A stretch of DNA of 64,000 nt from an uncultured Pelagibacteraceae bacterium (GTDB lineage Bacteria > Pseudomonadota > Alphaproteobacteria > Pelagibacterales > Pelagibacteraceae). The translations under genes were made by a program, and so were the position numbers. The notes under the pieces are model-generated. The model was not told the origin of the DNA. It was given only the letters and a program-made list of their open reading frames with translations, and did no database searches. Numbering within the stretch: the stretch's first letter is position 1; each line of letters begins with the position of its first letter. Shown here one piece after another: positions 40,442 to 50,176 of the stretch. The DNA lies in contig CACCLK010000001.1 in NCBI GenBank assembly GCA_902546795.1, positions 20,095-84,094 on the forward strand. Reading direction: 5' to 3'.

Positions 40442-41312
40442 ACATAGGAGCTAATTGTGAAAAAATAACAGCAAATAGTATTAGCATAATACCGATTACT
40501 TTAATTTCAGTTAAATATTGACTTAGAATGATCCAGCCAAAAACTGATGCAAAAACACCTTCAAGTGAAAATATAATTGCAACAGGAGCAGGAGATAAAT
40601 TCTGTTGACCATAAATTTGTAAAAGAAAAGCTAATCCACTCGATAAAACTCCTGCATAAATCATTTCTTTCCCATCTAAAGCCATATTTGAAAACTGAAC
40701 ATTTTCAAAGACTAAAGCCGCGCATAATGCGAAAAGTGATGCTAATAAGCATTGCACACATGCAATTGTGATTGGGTAATTGAATATTTTTAAGAATCTG
40801 GAAATAAAAACAATATGAAACGCCCAAAATAAAGCATTAAAAATTGCGATACTATCCCCAATTCTTACTTGAATATTTTCAAACTCAGTTAAAAGAATTC
40901 CACCGAATAAACAAATTATTATTGATAGCCAAACCGATTTATGAATATTTTTTGAAAAAAAATAGTAAGCAACAAAAGGAACTAGAACTACATAAAAAAC
41001 AGTAAAAACTGCTGTGTTTGCGACATCAGTGTAAAGCAAAGCGTATTGCTGCAAAATATTTCCTGCTGATAATAGAAATCCTATAAGAAGCAGATTAAAA
41101 ATATTTTCTTTTTTTATAATTAACGATTTGATTTTACCATACTCAAAAATTAATAAAAAAGGTACCAATGTTAGAAAACCAAGGAACAGTCTTCCAAAAG
41201 TAAATGTAAATGGACCGTTATAGTCCATACCCATGTCTTGAGCTATAAAAGCAGATCCCCAAATTAATGAACAGCTTATTGCACAAATAAGAGAGAATAT
41301 TTTTTTATTCAT
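40413..41312 (-). CDS. EamA/DMT-family transporter
   Basis: ~10 TM segments; WGSAFIAQ; FSLEGVFASVFGWIILSQYLTEIKVIGIMLIL. Confidence 0.88.
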   Translation of the reverse strand: MNKKIFSLICAISCSLIWGSAFIAQDMGMDYNGPFTFTFGRLFLGFLTLVPFLLIFEYGKIKSLIIKKENIFNLLLIGFLLSAGNILQQYALLYTDVANTAVFTVFYVVLVPFVAYYFFSKNIHKSVWLSIIICLFGGILLTEFENIQVRIGDSIAIFNALFWAFHIVFISRFLKIFNYPITIACVQCLLASLFALCAALVFENVQFSNMALDGKEMIYAGVLSSGLAFLLQIYGQQNLSPAPVAIIFSLEGVFASVFGWIILSQYLTEIKVIGIMLILFAVIFSQLAPMYDKKKYGRI

Positions 41313-41335
41313 GCTTTGTACTATTTTATAATTTC

Positions 41336-42583
41336 TTAAACAGCAAGTTTAAAAGCAAAATCTTTTCCAAGACTTTGAGACAAATGAACACAAAATCTAG
41401 CACCCTCAGCCCCATCTATAATTCTATGATCATAAGATAATGAAATCGGCAATATCTTTCTTGATAGATATTTTCCGTCTTGAAATACAATTTTATCAAA
41501 TACCTTACCAACTCCTAAAATAGCAACTTCAGGTGGGTTTATAATTGGAGTAAAAAAATTTCCTCCTATTCCGCCTAAACTTGAGATGGTCATTGATCCA
41601 CCAAAAAATTCCTTTTTATCAATTTTTAAATCTCTACATAACTTACTTACTCTCCTTAACTCATTTGAAATCTTTTTAATTGACATTTTCTCTACATCTC
41701 TAATTTTAGGTACCATCAAACCATGAGGCGTATCTACTGCAAAGCCTATATGATAATATTTTTTGAAAGTAATTTTGTTAGTTTCTGTATCAATTGAACA
41801 ATTAAAATTTGGATAAGTTTGTAAAGCTTTTACTAAAGCTCTAGTTATGAATGCTAAAGGTGTAATAGCAACCTTCTCACCAGTATAAACATCTCTTAAT
41901 GATTTTCTGAAAATTTCCATTTCAGTAATATCAATTTCATCGTGCTGAGTAACGTGAGGTATCTCAGTCCAAGATCTAACAAGTTGAGGTCCGGAAAGCC
42001 TTTTTACTCTTGGAATATCTTTAATTTCTATTTCACCGAATTCTGAGTGATCGTACTCATCTTTGTATTTCGTCTTATTTATTTGACCTTCTCCAGATGA
42101 TGAAAGTTTTGATTTAATATGTTTCTTCACATCTTCTACTGTTACTCTCCCTAATCTTTCAGTCCCAGCTATTTGAAAAATGTCCGCTCCCATTTCTCTC
42201 GCAAATTTTCTTATTTTTGGACTTGCAGATTTTACTGCGCCCTCAACACTTTTAACTTTTTGTTGAGCGGTGCTAATTTTTTTTTCTGGGATTTCTTTAT
42301 TTTCTGTTTCCTTGCTTGCACTGGTTTTTATTTCTGATTTTTTTTGACCAACTTCTAGTGACAAAATTAAATCACCTTTATTTACTTTGTCTCCGACTTT
42401 TACATCAATATTTTTAATTACTCCATTATGAGTAGATGGAACTTCTACACTGGATTTATCGCTTTCAAGAGTGATCAAAGAATCATTCTTTTTTATATTT
42501 TGACCAGACTTTACAAGAACTTCTATAATTTCAACATCTTTGAAATCACCTAAATCTGGAACTAAAATTTTCTCAATCGACAT
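41336..42583 (-). CDS. aceF: pyruvate dehydrogenase E2 (dihydrolipoyllysine acetyltransferase), single lipoyl domain
   Basis: Lipoyl domain LESDKSSVEVPS; E3-binding [29 protein letters not shown]. Confidence 0.92.
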   Translation of the reverse strand: MSIEKILVPDLGDFKDVEIIEVLVKSGQNIKKNDSLITLESDKSSVEVPSTHNGVIKNIDVKVGDKVNKGDLILSLEVGQKKSEIKTSASKETENKEIPEKKISTAQQKVKSVEGAVKSASPKIRKFAREMGADIFQIAGTERLGRVTVEDVKKHIKSKLSSSGEGQINKTKYKDEYDHSEFGEIEIKDIPRVKRLSGPQLVRSWTEIPHVTQHDEIDITEMEIFRKSLRDVYTGEKVAITPLAFITRALVKALQTYPNFNCSIDTETNKITFKKYYHIGFAVDTPHGLMVPKIRDVEKMSIKKISNELRRVSKLCRDLKIDKKEFFGGSMTISSLGGIGGNFFTPIINPPEVAILGVGKVFDKIVFQDGKYLSRKILPISLSYDHRIIDGAEGARFCVHLSQSLGKDFAFKLAV

Positions 42584-42604
42584 ATCATTAATGTAGCAAA
42601 AATT

Positions 42605-42681
42605 TGGTGCGCCTGCTAGGATTTGAACCCAGAACCTCCTGGTCCGTAGCCAAGCGCTCTATCCAGTTGAGCTACAGGCGC
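42605..42681 (-). tRNA. tRNA-Arg (anticodon ACG), CCA encoded
   Basis: GCGCCTG/CAGGCGC acceptor, anticodon arm CTTGG-CTACGGA-CCAGG, T-arm CTGGG-TTCAAAT-CCTAG, ACCA 3' end. Confidence 0.95.
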
Positions 42682-42743
42682 ATTATCATCAATTACCAAA
42701 TAAACTATTGTATTTAAAGGACTAACATCTATATATTATAAAA

Positions 42744-43922
42744 ATGGCAGATAATGCAGTAGTAATTACATCAGCGGTAAGAACCGCAGTTGGATCATTG
42801 AACAGAAGCTTAAAAAATGTACCTGGTCACGAGCTTGGATCTGCAGTGATTAGCGAAAGTATTGACAGATCTAATTTAAAAAAAGACGAAGTTGATGAAG
42901 TAATAATGGGACAAGTGTTAACTGGAGGAACAGGTCAAAACCCAGCGAGACAAGCTTCCATTCACTCTGGAATTCCAAAAGAAAAACCTGCCTTTATTGT
43001 TAATCAAGTTTGTGGTTCAGGAATAAGATCAGTTGCTTCAGGTTACCAAAGTATTAAGGCCGGAAACTCAAGTATAATAGTTGCTGGAGGACAAGAAAGT
43101 ATGTCTTTAGCACCTCACGCAATTCATTTAAGAGATGGAAAAAAATTAGGTGATACTGAGATGACAGACACTATGATAAAAGATGGTTTGTGGGATGCAT
43201 TTCACGGTTATCATATGGGTATTACGGCAGAGAATGTTGCATCAAAATTTCAGGTAACGAGAGAACAACAAGATAAATTTGCATTAAGCTCTCAGGAAAA
43301 AGCATTGAAAGCTCAAAAAGAAAATAAATTTAAAGAAGAAATTATTAATTTTCAGATAAAGTCAAAAAAAGCTCAAATCGATTTTAAAAAAGATGAGCAT
43401 CCAAGAGAAGGAATTAATTTGGAAGCCTTAAAAAGATTAAAGCCAGTTTTTAAAAAAGATGGCACTGTTACAGCTGGTAATGCCTCAGGTATTAATGATG
43501 GGGCCGCTGCAGTAACAATGATGTCGTCTTTAGACGCAGAAAAAAAAGGTTTAAAAAAATTAGTAACAATAAAATCGTGGGCTAGCTGTGGAGTTGATCC
43601 TGCATTAATGGGTACTGGCCCAATTCCATCGTCAAAAAAAGCTTTAGATTTAGCAGGTTGGTCAGTTAAAGATTTAGATCTTTTAGAGGTCAACGAGGCT
43701 TTCGCAGCTCAAAGTATTGCTGTTCTAAAAACCTTAGGTGTACCAGAGGAGAAGGTAAATGTTAATGGCGGTGCTATTGCTATTGGACATCCTATAGGAG
43801 CTTCGGGTACTCGAATTCTTGTAACATTAATACACGAAATGATAAAACGTGACGTAAAGAGAGGTTTAGCCACATTGTGTATTGGTGGAGGTATGGGTAT
43901 AGCAATGTGTATTGAAAGATAA
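42744..43922 (+). CDS. acetyl-CoA C-acetyltransferase (thiolase)
   Basis: NQVCGSGIRSV; NVNGGAIAIGHPIGASGTRI; CIGGGMGIAMCIE. Confidence 0.95.
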   Translation: MADNAVVITSAVRTAVGSLNRSLKNVPGHELGSAVISESIDRSNLKKDEVDEVIMGQVLTGGTGQNPARQASIHSGIPKEKPAFIVNQVCGSGIRSVASGYQSIKAGNSSIIVAGGQESMSLAPHAIHLRDGKKLGDTEMTDTMIKDGLWDAFHGYHMGITAENVASKFQVTREQQDKFALSSQEKALKAQKENKFKEEIINFQIKSKKAQIDFKKDEHPREGINLEALKRLKPVFKKDGTVTAGNASGINDGAAAVTMMSSLDAEKKGLKKLVTIKSWASCGVDPALMGTGPIPSSKKALDLAGWSVKDLDLLEVNEAFAAQSIAVLKTLGVPEEKVNVNGGAIAIGHPIGASGTRILVTLIHEMIKRDVKRGLATLCIGGGMGIAMCIER

Positions 43923-44056
43923 TGGAAATTTCAAAACCATATAAAGGTAAAGGCAAGCGTAAATTAAAAAAAATGCCATTCACCCCAAAAGGCTATGTAC
44001 TTTACTATGCCTTTTTTTGGGTTGTAATTATTTCTATTTATTTAGCCTATAATTAA
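43922..44056 (+). CDS. 44-aa single-TM small protein MEISKPYKGKGKRKLKKMPFTPKGYVLYYAFFWVVIISIYLAYN
   Basis: ATG overlaps thiolase TAA stop; basic N-terminus followed by TM helix; ends 6 nt before HDAC-like ATG. Confidence 0.65.
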   Translation: MEISKPYKGKGKRKLKKMPFTPKGYVLYYAFFWVVIISIYLAYN

Positions 44057-44062
44057 AAATTG

Positions 44063-44956
44063 ATGCAGCTTCCTATCGTAAATCATCCTGATTACGTTGC
44101 TAAAATAAATGATGATAACAAATTTCCAATTAAAAAATTCGGTGCGCTAGCAAAACATCTGTTAAAAAATAGAGTTGTAAAGCATTTCCATATCCCCAAA
44201 GAGTGCTCAGTCGAAACTTTGAGGACATCCCATTCCCTAAAATATATCAACGATATAAAGAACAAAACACTTGATATTAAGGCACAGAAGAAAATAGGGT
44301 TTCCTATTAATGACAGTGTAGTTAGGAGATCATTTGTTGCAACTGGCGGCACTGTGCTAGCTAGTAAACTAGCTTTAGACGCAAAACTTGCTTGTAACAC
44401 TGCAGGAGGAAGCCATCATGCGACTTTTGATTATGGGGCAGGATATTGTGTTTTTAATGATACCGCTGTTGCAGCGAACTATTTAAAAAAAAAGGGACTT
44501 GCAAAAAGGATTTTAATTTTAGATTTGGATGTTCATCAAGGAAATGGTAATTCAGAAATATTTCAAAACGATAAAGATGTAATGACCTTTAGTATGCATT
44601 GCGCATCTAATTATCCTGCTAAAAAATCTCAAAGTGATTTAGATATTGAGCTTAAGGATAATATGGAAGATAATGAGTATCTTAATGTTTTAAATGAAAA
44701 TTTAAAAAGACTGAATCAAAACACTTATGACTTTGTTTTCTATGTTGCCGGAGTTGATATTCATTATAATGACAGATTAGGTAAGTTAAAGATCACTGAC
44801 GAAGGTATTAATAAAAGAGACCAGATAGTAATTGAGAACTTCTATTCAAAAAATGTTCCGTTATGCGGGGTTTTGGGAGGCGGCTATAACAAAAGTTTCG
44901 AAAAACTTGTTGAGCTTCATTCGATGTTACACAAAAATTGTGCAAATTATTTCTGA
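44063..44956 (+). CDS. histone deacetylase / AcuC / acetylpolyamine amidohydrolase superfamily protein
   Basis: NTAGGSHHATFDYGAGYCVFNDTAVAA; ILDLDVHQGNG; AGVDIHYNDRLG; GGGYN. Confidence 0.92.
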   Translation: MQLPIVNHPDYVAKINDDNKFPIKKFGALAKHLLKNRVVKHFHIPKECSVETLRTSHSLKYINDIKNKTLDIKAQKKIGFPINDSVVRRSFVATGGTVLASKLALDAKLACNTAGGSHHATFDYGAGYCVFNDTAVAANYLKKKGLAKRILILDLDVHQGNGNSEIFQNDKDVMTFSMHCASNYPAKKSQSDLDIELKDNMEDNEYLNVLNENLKRLNQNTYDFVFYVAGVDIHYNDRLGKLKITDEGINKRDQIVIENFYSKNVPLCGVLGGGYNKSFEKLVELHSMLHKNCANYF

Positions 44957-46875
44957 GCTAGTTGTGGTAAATTTTTAAAAAATTCTAGAGAGTCTGGATT
45001 TGCGATTGCTTCTTTGTTATTTATCTGTTCTCCATTAATCACTTGTCTCACCGCCAATTCTACAATCTTCCCACTTTTTGTTTTTGGAATTTCTGGAACT
45101 TTAATAATAATTGTTGGTACATGTTTAGGGGAACAATTTTTTCTAATTTTAGATTTAATGGATTTTATTTTTTCATCATTGAGTTCTTGATTATTTTTTG
45201 TTGTAACAAATAAAATTATTCGAACATCATCATCGAAATCTTGGCCGACCACCAATCCTTCAGTAATAAAATCAATATCTTCTACCTGTTGATAAATTTC
45301 AGAAGTTCCTATTCTTACCCCACCAGGATTTAAAGTAGAATCAGATCTACCTCTCATAATAAAACCATTGTCAGAAGTTCTCTCTATGAAATCACCATGA
45401 TGCCAAATATTTTTATACTTTGTAAAATAAGCCTTATGGTATTTTTCACCATTGTCATCACCCCAAAATTTTACTGGCATCGATGGAAAGGGCTGCTTAA
45501 CAACTAATTCTCCTTTCTCTCCATCAGCAGTGCTCTTTCCGTCATCGGTAAAAACATCAACGTCAATACCTAAGCTTTGACCTTGTATTTCACCTTTGTA
45601 AACATTTGAAAAAAGATTTCCAAGGACTAAGCAGCCAACTAAATCTGTGCCACCTGCTATGGATGCTAAATGCACATCTTTTTTAATATTCTTGTAAATA
45701 TAATTGAAACTTTCCTCAGCTAATGGCGAGCCGGTAGAAGTAATAATTTTAATTGATCTTAAATCTAAATTTTTACTATTATAGTTTTCATTTTTAAGAT
45801 GATCTATATATTTGGCACTAACACCAAAAAGATTAATCTTTTTGTTTTGACAGTATTCAAGAAGCGTATCAATTTTCGGGTAAACTGGTGCCCCGTCATA
45901 CAGAAATATCGATGATCCTGTCGCTAGCCCTCCGACCAACCAATTCCACATCATCCAACCAGTAGTAGTATAGTAAAATAACTTTTCATTATCTCTTATA
46001 TCGCAATGGAGCATGAACTCTTTATTATGTTCGATTAAAACGTTCCCAGCCCCATGCGTTATACATTTTGGCTTTCCAGTTGTGCCACTTGAGAAGAGGA
46101 TATAGATGGGATGATTAAATTCAAATCTTTCAAATGTTACATCTAAATCTTCTTTAATAGCTTCATCAAAACGTACAAAATTTTTCAAATCCTTTTTATC
46201 TTGATTATTATAATTATAGGCAATAACTGTCTTTATTGACGGAATTTGTTTAAGAATTTCATCAACCTTATCAAGAATATTTATTTTTTTTCCATTATAA
46301 AAATAATAATCACACGTAATAAGCATCTTTGGCTTAATCTGTTTAAATCTATCTATTACACCTTGTGGACCAAAATCAGGGGAACAAGAAGACCAAATAA
46401 TTCCGTTTTTAGCACATCCTAAGAAGCTAATAATATTTTCTATTTTGTTTGGTACGTAAGCAGCTACTCTATCTCCCTTTTTTAAATTGCTTTTTTTTAG
46501 ATAAGAAGAAAATCTACAAACCTTTTGGTAAAGTTCCTGCCAAGAAATTTTTTCTTCAAAACCCTGTTCTGATAAAAAGTTAACCGCAATATCTTTGGTT
46601 CTTTTTTTTAAAATATTTTCAGAGTAATTTATTTTTGAGTCAGGGAAAAATTTAGATTTATTAAAAATTTTATCTTTAATTATAATTTCATTTCCTTTAT
46701 CGCCAATTATTTTTGAGAAATCCCAAAATTTAGACCAAAAAATATCTGGGTTTTCAACACTCCATCTCCAGAGACTTTTAAAATTCTTATCAAAATCTAA
46801 ATCCAGATATTTTGTGAATTTATTTAATATTGAATTTTCTATTAAATTCGCAGATGGTTTCCAAAGATAGTTCAT
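44947..46875 (-). CDS. acetoacetyl-CoA synthetase
   Basis: ILFSSGTTGKPKCITHGAG; TTTGWMMWNWLVGGL; C-terminal PKTKSGK. Confidence 0.92.
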   Translation of the reverse strand: MNYLWKPSANLIENSILNKFTKYLDLDFDKNFKSLWRWSVENPDIFWSKFWDFSKIIGDKGNEIIIKDKIFNKSKFFPDSKINYSENILKKRTKDIAVNFLSEQGFEEKISWQELYQKVCRFSSYLKKSNLKKGDRVAAYVPNKIENIISFLGCAKNGIIWSSCSPDFGPQGVIDRFKQIKPKMLITCDYYFYNGKKINILDKVDEILKQIPSIKTVIAYNYNNQDKKDLKNFVRFDEAIKEDLDVTFERFEFNHPIYILFSSGTTGKPKCITHGAGNVLIEHNKEFMLHCDIRDNEKLFYYTTTGWMMWNWLVGGLATGSSIFLYDGAPVYPKIDTLLEYCQNKKINLFGVSAKYIDHLKNENYNSKNLDLRSIKIITSTGSPLAEESFNYIYKNIKKDVHLASIAGGTDLVGCLVLGNLFSNVYKGEIQGQSLGIDVDVFTDDGKSTADGEKGELVVKQPFPSMPVKFWGDDNGEKYHKAYFTKYKNIWHHGDFIERTSDNGFIMRGRSDSTLNPGGVRIGTSEIYQQVEDIDFITEGLVVGQDFDDDVRIILFVTTKNNQELNDEKIKSIKSKIRKNCSPKHVPTIIIKVPEIPKTKSGKIVELAVRQVINGEQINNKEAIANPDSLEFFKNLPQLAQK

Positions 46876-47017
46876 AAAGCAAAGCTTTAAGAACTTATCT
46901 CAATAGGTATTTTTTTAATAGGATTTTTTGAACAACCAGATCACTACTTAATTTGGGTTCCTTTTTTTTAAATAGAATGTTTAAAAGCCAGTTCATAGGT
47001 TTATTATTCAACAACAG

Positions 47018-47048
47018 GTGTCAAAATAAGGTGATAAATGTGTCAAAA
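47018..47048 (+). repeat. Direct repeat GTGTCAAAA x2 spaced 22 bp, upstream of the aceE -10
   Basis: 47018-47026 and 47040-47048 identical. Confidence 0.6.
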
Positions 47049-47063
47049 ATCAAGCTATAGGGG

Positions 47064-47069
47064 TATAAT
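47064..47069 (+). promoter_or_regulatory. -10 element (TATAAT) upstream of aceE
   Basis: Perfect TATAAT, 70 nt before the aceE ATG; no strong -35. Confidence 0.5.
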
Positions 47070-47138
47070 GCTTCATTTTTTACATTTATTATTAGATGAA
47101 TATTTATTAAATTTTAATCCAGTTTATAATAAGAAATT

Positions 47139-50100
47139 ATGGCTCAAAACATATCAGTTCCAGATATCGGTGACTTTAAAGACGTAGAGGTAATAGAAAT
47201 TTTAGTAAAGCCAGGTGATCAAATAAAAAAGAATGATCCGATCGTCACTATAGAAAGTGACAAATCAAGTGTTGAAATCCCATCACCATCGGAGGGGCAA
47301 ATAAAAGATTTGAAAGTTAAAATTGGTGACAAAGTTTCAGAAGGAAGTATTTTAGCCACAATAGAAAATGGCCAGGCAGCAAACAATCAGACAATTGTTC
47401 AAAAAGAAAAGCCAAAGAAAATTATAGAGCCAAAAAAAACTGATGATACTGTAAAAAGGAATGGAAATCTTAGTAACGGTGCATCAGTTAAACAAGTCAA
47501 AAAAGTATTTGCTGAGCCGGCATCAAAAGATGATATTGATCCTTTAGAAACAAATGAATGGATTGACTCATTAAATTCTGTAATAGAAAATGATGGGGCA
47601 TCAAGGGCGAGCTATTTACTAAATAAAGTTATAGATCAAGCTTACAAAGCTGGACTCGTGTTACCTGATACAAGAACCACTCCGTACATAAATACAATAC
47701 CACCAGAGGCTGAAGCAAAGTCGACAGGGGACCAAAACATAGAGAAAAAAATAAGAGCTTATATTAGATGGAATGCTGCCGCCATGGTGGTTAAAGCAAA
47801 TAAAAAAAGTTCAGAACTAGGAGGGCATATTGGGACTTTTGCATCAGCAGCAACTTTATATGATATCGGAATGAATCATTTTTGGAGAGCTAAAACAAAT
47901 AAGTTTGGTGGGGATCTAGTTTATTTTCAAGGCCATTCAGCACCCGGAATGTATGCAAGGGCGTTTTTGGAGGGAAGAATGACATCTAAACAGCTTGATG
48001 GTTTTAGGCAGGAAGTAAATAAAGGTGGATTATCTTCTTACCCTCATCCCTGGTTGATGCCAAACTTCTGGCAGTTTCCAACCGTCTCAATGGGCTTGGG
48101 TCCAATCATGGCAATCTACCAAGCTAGGTTTTTAAAATACTTAATTAATAGAGGTTTAATAAAAGATCAGGGAAGAAAAATATGGGTATTTCTTGGTGAT
48201 GGAGAGATGGATGAACCTGAGTCTTTAGGAGCCATAGGATTAGCTGCGCGTGAAAAATTAGATAATTTAATATTTGTCATTAATTGCAACCTTCAAAGGT
48301 TAGATGGTCCAGTAAGAGGTAATGGAAAAATTATTCAAGAATTAGAAGGAAGCTTTAGAGGAACTGGTTGGAATGTAATCAAGGTGATATGGGGATCATA
48401 TTGGGATAAACTTTTAATGAAGGATAAAACGGGACTTCTAATAAAAAGAATGAACGAATGCGTGGATGGAGAATATCAGGCCTTTAAGGCAAAAGGTGGT
48501 GCATATGTTCGAGAAAAGTTTTTTGGAAAGTACGAAGATCTGAAAGATTTAGTCTCAACAATGACGGATCAGGATATTTGGAAATTGAATAGAGGTGGAC
48601 ACGATCCACATAAAGTGTACGCAGCCTATCACGCTGCAATGCAACACAAAGGTTCCCCAACTGTTATATTAGCTAAAACAATCAAAGGTTATGGTATGGG
48701 AAAATCTGGTGAAAGTATAAACACAACACATCAACAAAAAAAACTTGATGAACAAGATCTTCTTTACTACAGAGACAGGTTTGATGTCCCTCTAACTGAT
48801 AAGCAAGTCAAGAATATTGAATATTATAAACCGAGCGAAAATTCAGAAGAAATAAAATATCTCAAAGACAGAAGAGCAAAACTTGGTGGATTTATTCCTG
48901 AAAGATCCTCATTCGCAAAACCAATAAAATCTCCACCAAAAGATATCTTCGATAGTTTTATGAAATCAACTGGTGACAAAGAGATGTCAACAACAATGGC
49001 TTTAGTAAGAATGCTTACAGCGTTATTAAGGGATAAAAATGTTTCACCAAGATTGGTCCCGATTATTCCAGATGAGGCTAGAACTTTTGGTATGGAGGGA
49101 TTTTTCCAAAAAATAGGTATATACGCACATGAGGGCCAAAAATATGAGCCTGTGGACTCGGAGCAGCTGAGTTCTTACAGAGAGGATAAAAGTGGTCAAG
49201 TTTTAGAAGAAGGTATTACAGAGTCAGGCGCGATGTCTTCATGGATAGCCGCTGGAACTGCATATACAAATCATGATTTGGAAATGATACCAATTTATAT
49301 TTTTTATTCAATGTTTGGATTTCAAAGGGTCGGTGATTTAGCTTGGGCCGCGGGTGACTCCCAAGCGAGAGGATTCTTGATTGGAGCAACTGCAGGGCGA
49401 ACAACCTTAGCAGGTGAAGGATTACAACACCAAGATGGACATAGTCATTTATTAGCCTCAAATATTCCAAACTGTGTAAGTTATGACCCAACTTTCTCTT
49501 ATGAAATGGCTGTTATTTTAAGAGATGGAATTAAAAGGATGCATGAAAAAAAAGAGAATATTTTTTATTACATTACAGCAATGAATGAAAATTACTCTCA
49601 CCCAGAAAAACCAAAAGGATCAGATGAAGGAATTCTTAAAGGTATGTATTTATTTAAAGAGTTTAAAAATAAAGGAAAAGTTAAGGTTCAGCTATTAGGC
49701 TCGGGAACTATTTTGAGAGAGATTATTTCAGCCGCAAAAACTTTATCAGAAGAATTTGGAGTGGACTCAGACATCTGGAGCGTAACAAGTTTTAATGAAT
49801 TGAGGAAAGATGGTATGGAAACTGAACGTTGGAATCTGCTACACCCTGAAGAAAAAAGTAAAAAATCATTTGTTCAGAAATGTTTAGAAAGTCGAGATGG
49901 ACCAGTGATAGCTGCATCAGATTATGTAAGATCATTTTCTGATCAGTTAAGACCATACGTACAGAAACCTTTTTATTCGTTTGGTACCGATGGCTATGGC
50001 AGAAGTGATACAAGAAAAAATTTAAGAAAGTTTTTTGAGGTAGACAAAGAGCACATTGTAGCTTACACATTAAGTGCTCTTTCAAGAGAGCAATTAATCG

Positions 50101-50174
50101 AGAGTAAAAAAGCCGAAAAAGCATTGAAAAAATATAAGATAGATCCAAATAAACTATTTCCGCCTAAATTATAA
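47139..50174 (+). CDS. aceE: pyruvate dehydrogenase E1 (homodimeric type) with fused N-terminal lipoyl domain
   Basis: N-terminal PDIGDFKDVEVIEILVKPGDQIKKNDPIVTIESDKSSVEIPS lipoyl domain; E1 body GHIGTFASAATLYDIGMNHFWR, GDGEMDEPES, TAGRTTLAGEGLQHQDGHSHL. Confidence 0.95.
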   Translation: MAQNISVPDIGDFKDVEVIEILVKPGDQIKKNDPIVTIESDKSSVEIPSPSEGQIKDLKVKIGDKVSEGSILATIENGQAANNQTIVQKEKPKKIIEPKKTDDTVKRNGNLSNGASVKQVKKVFAEPASKDDIDPLETNEWIDSLNSVIENDGASRASYLLNKVIDQAYKAGLVLPDTRTTPYINTIPPEAEAKSTGDQNIEKKIRAYIRWNAAAMVVKANKKSSELGGHIGTFASAATLYDIGMNHFWRAKTNKFGGDLVYFQGHSAPGMYARAFLEGRMTSKQLDGFRQEVNKGGLSSYPHPWLMPNFWQFPTVSMGLGPIMAIYQARFLKYLINRGLIKDQGRKIWVFLGDGEMDEPESLGAIGLAAREKLDNLIFVINCNLQRLDGPVRGNGKIIQELEGSFRGTGWNVIKVIWGSYWDKLLMKDKTGLLIKRMNECVDGEYQAFKAKGGAYVREKFFGKYEDLKDLVSTMTDQDIWKLNRGGHDPHKVYAAYHAAMQHKGSPTVILAKTIKGYGMGKSGESINTTHQQKKLDEQDLLYYRDRFDVPLTDKQVKNIEYYKPSENSEEIKYLKDRRAKLGGFIPERSSFAKPIKSPPKDIFDSFMKSTGDKEMSTTMALVRMLTALLRDKNVSPRLVPIIPDEARTFGMEGFFQKIGIYAHEGQKYEPVDSEQLSSYREDKSGQVLEEGITESGAMSSWIAAGTAYTNHDLEMIPIYIFYSMFGFQRVGDLAWAAGDSQARGFLIGATAGRTTLAGEGLQHQDGHSHLLASNIPNCVSYDPTFSYEMAVILRDGIKRMHEKKENIFYYITAMNENYSHPEKPKGSDEGILKGMYLFKEFKNKGKVKVQLLGSGTILREIISAAKTLSEEFGVDSDIWSVTSFNELRKDGMETERWNLLHPEEKSKKSFVQKCLESRDGPVIAASDYVRSFSDQLRPYVQKPFYSFGTDGYGRSDTRKNLRKFFEVDKEHIVAYTLSALSREQLIESKKAEKALKKYKIDPNKLFPPKL

Positions 50175-50176
50175 AT

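Noticed and set aside
49216-50148. Antisense ORFs inside aceE
   Set aside because: Complement of conserved E1 codons; no protein similarity recognised
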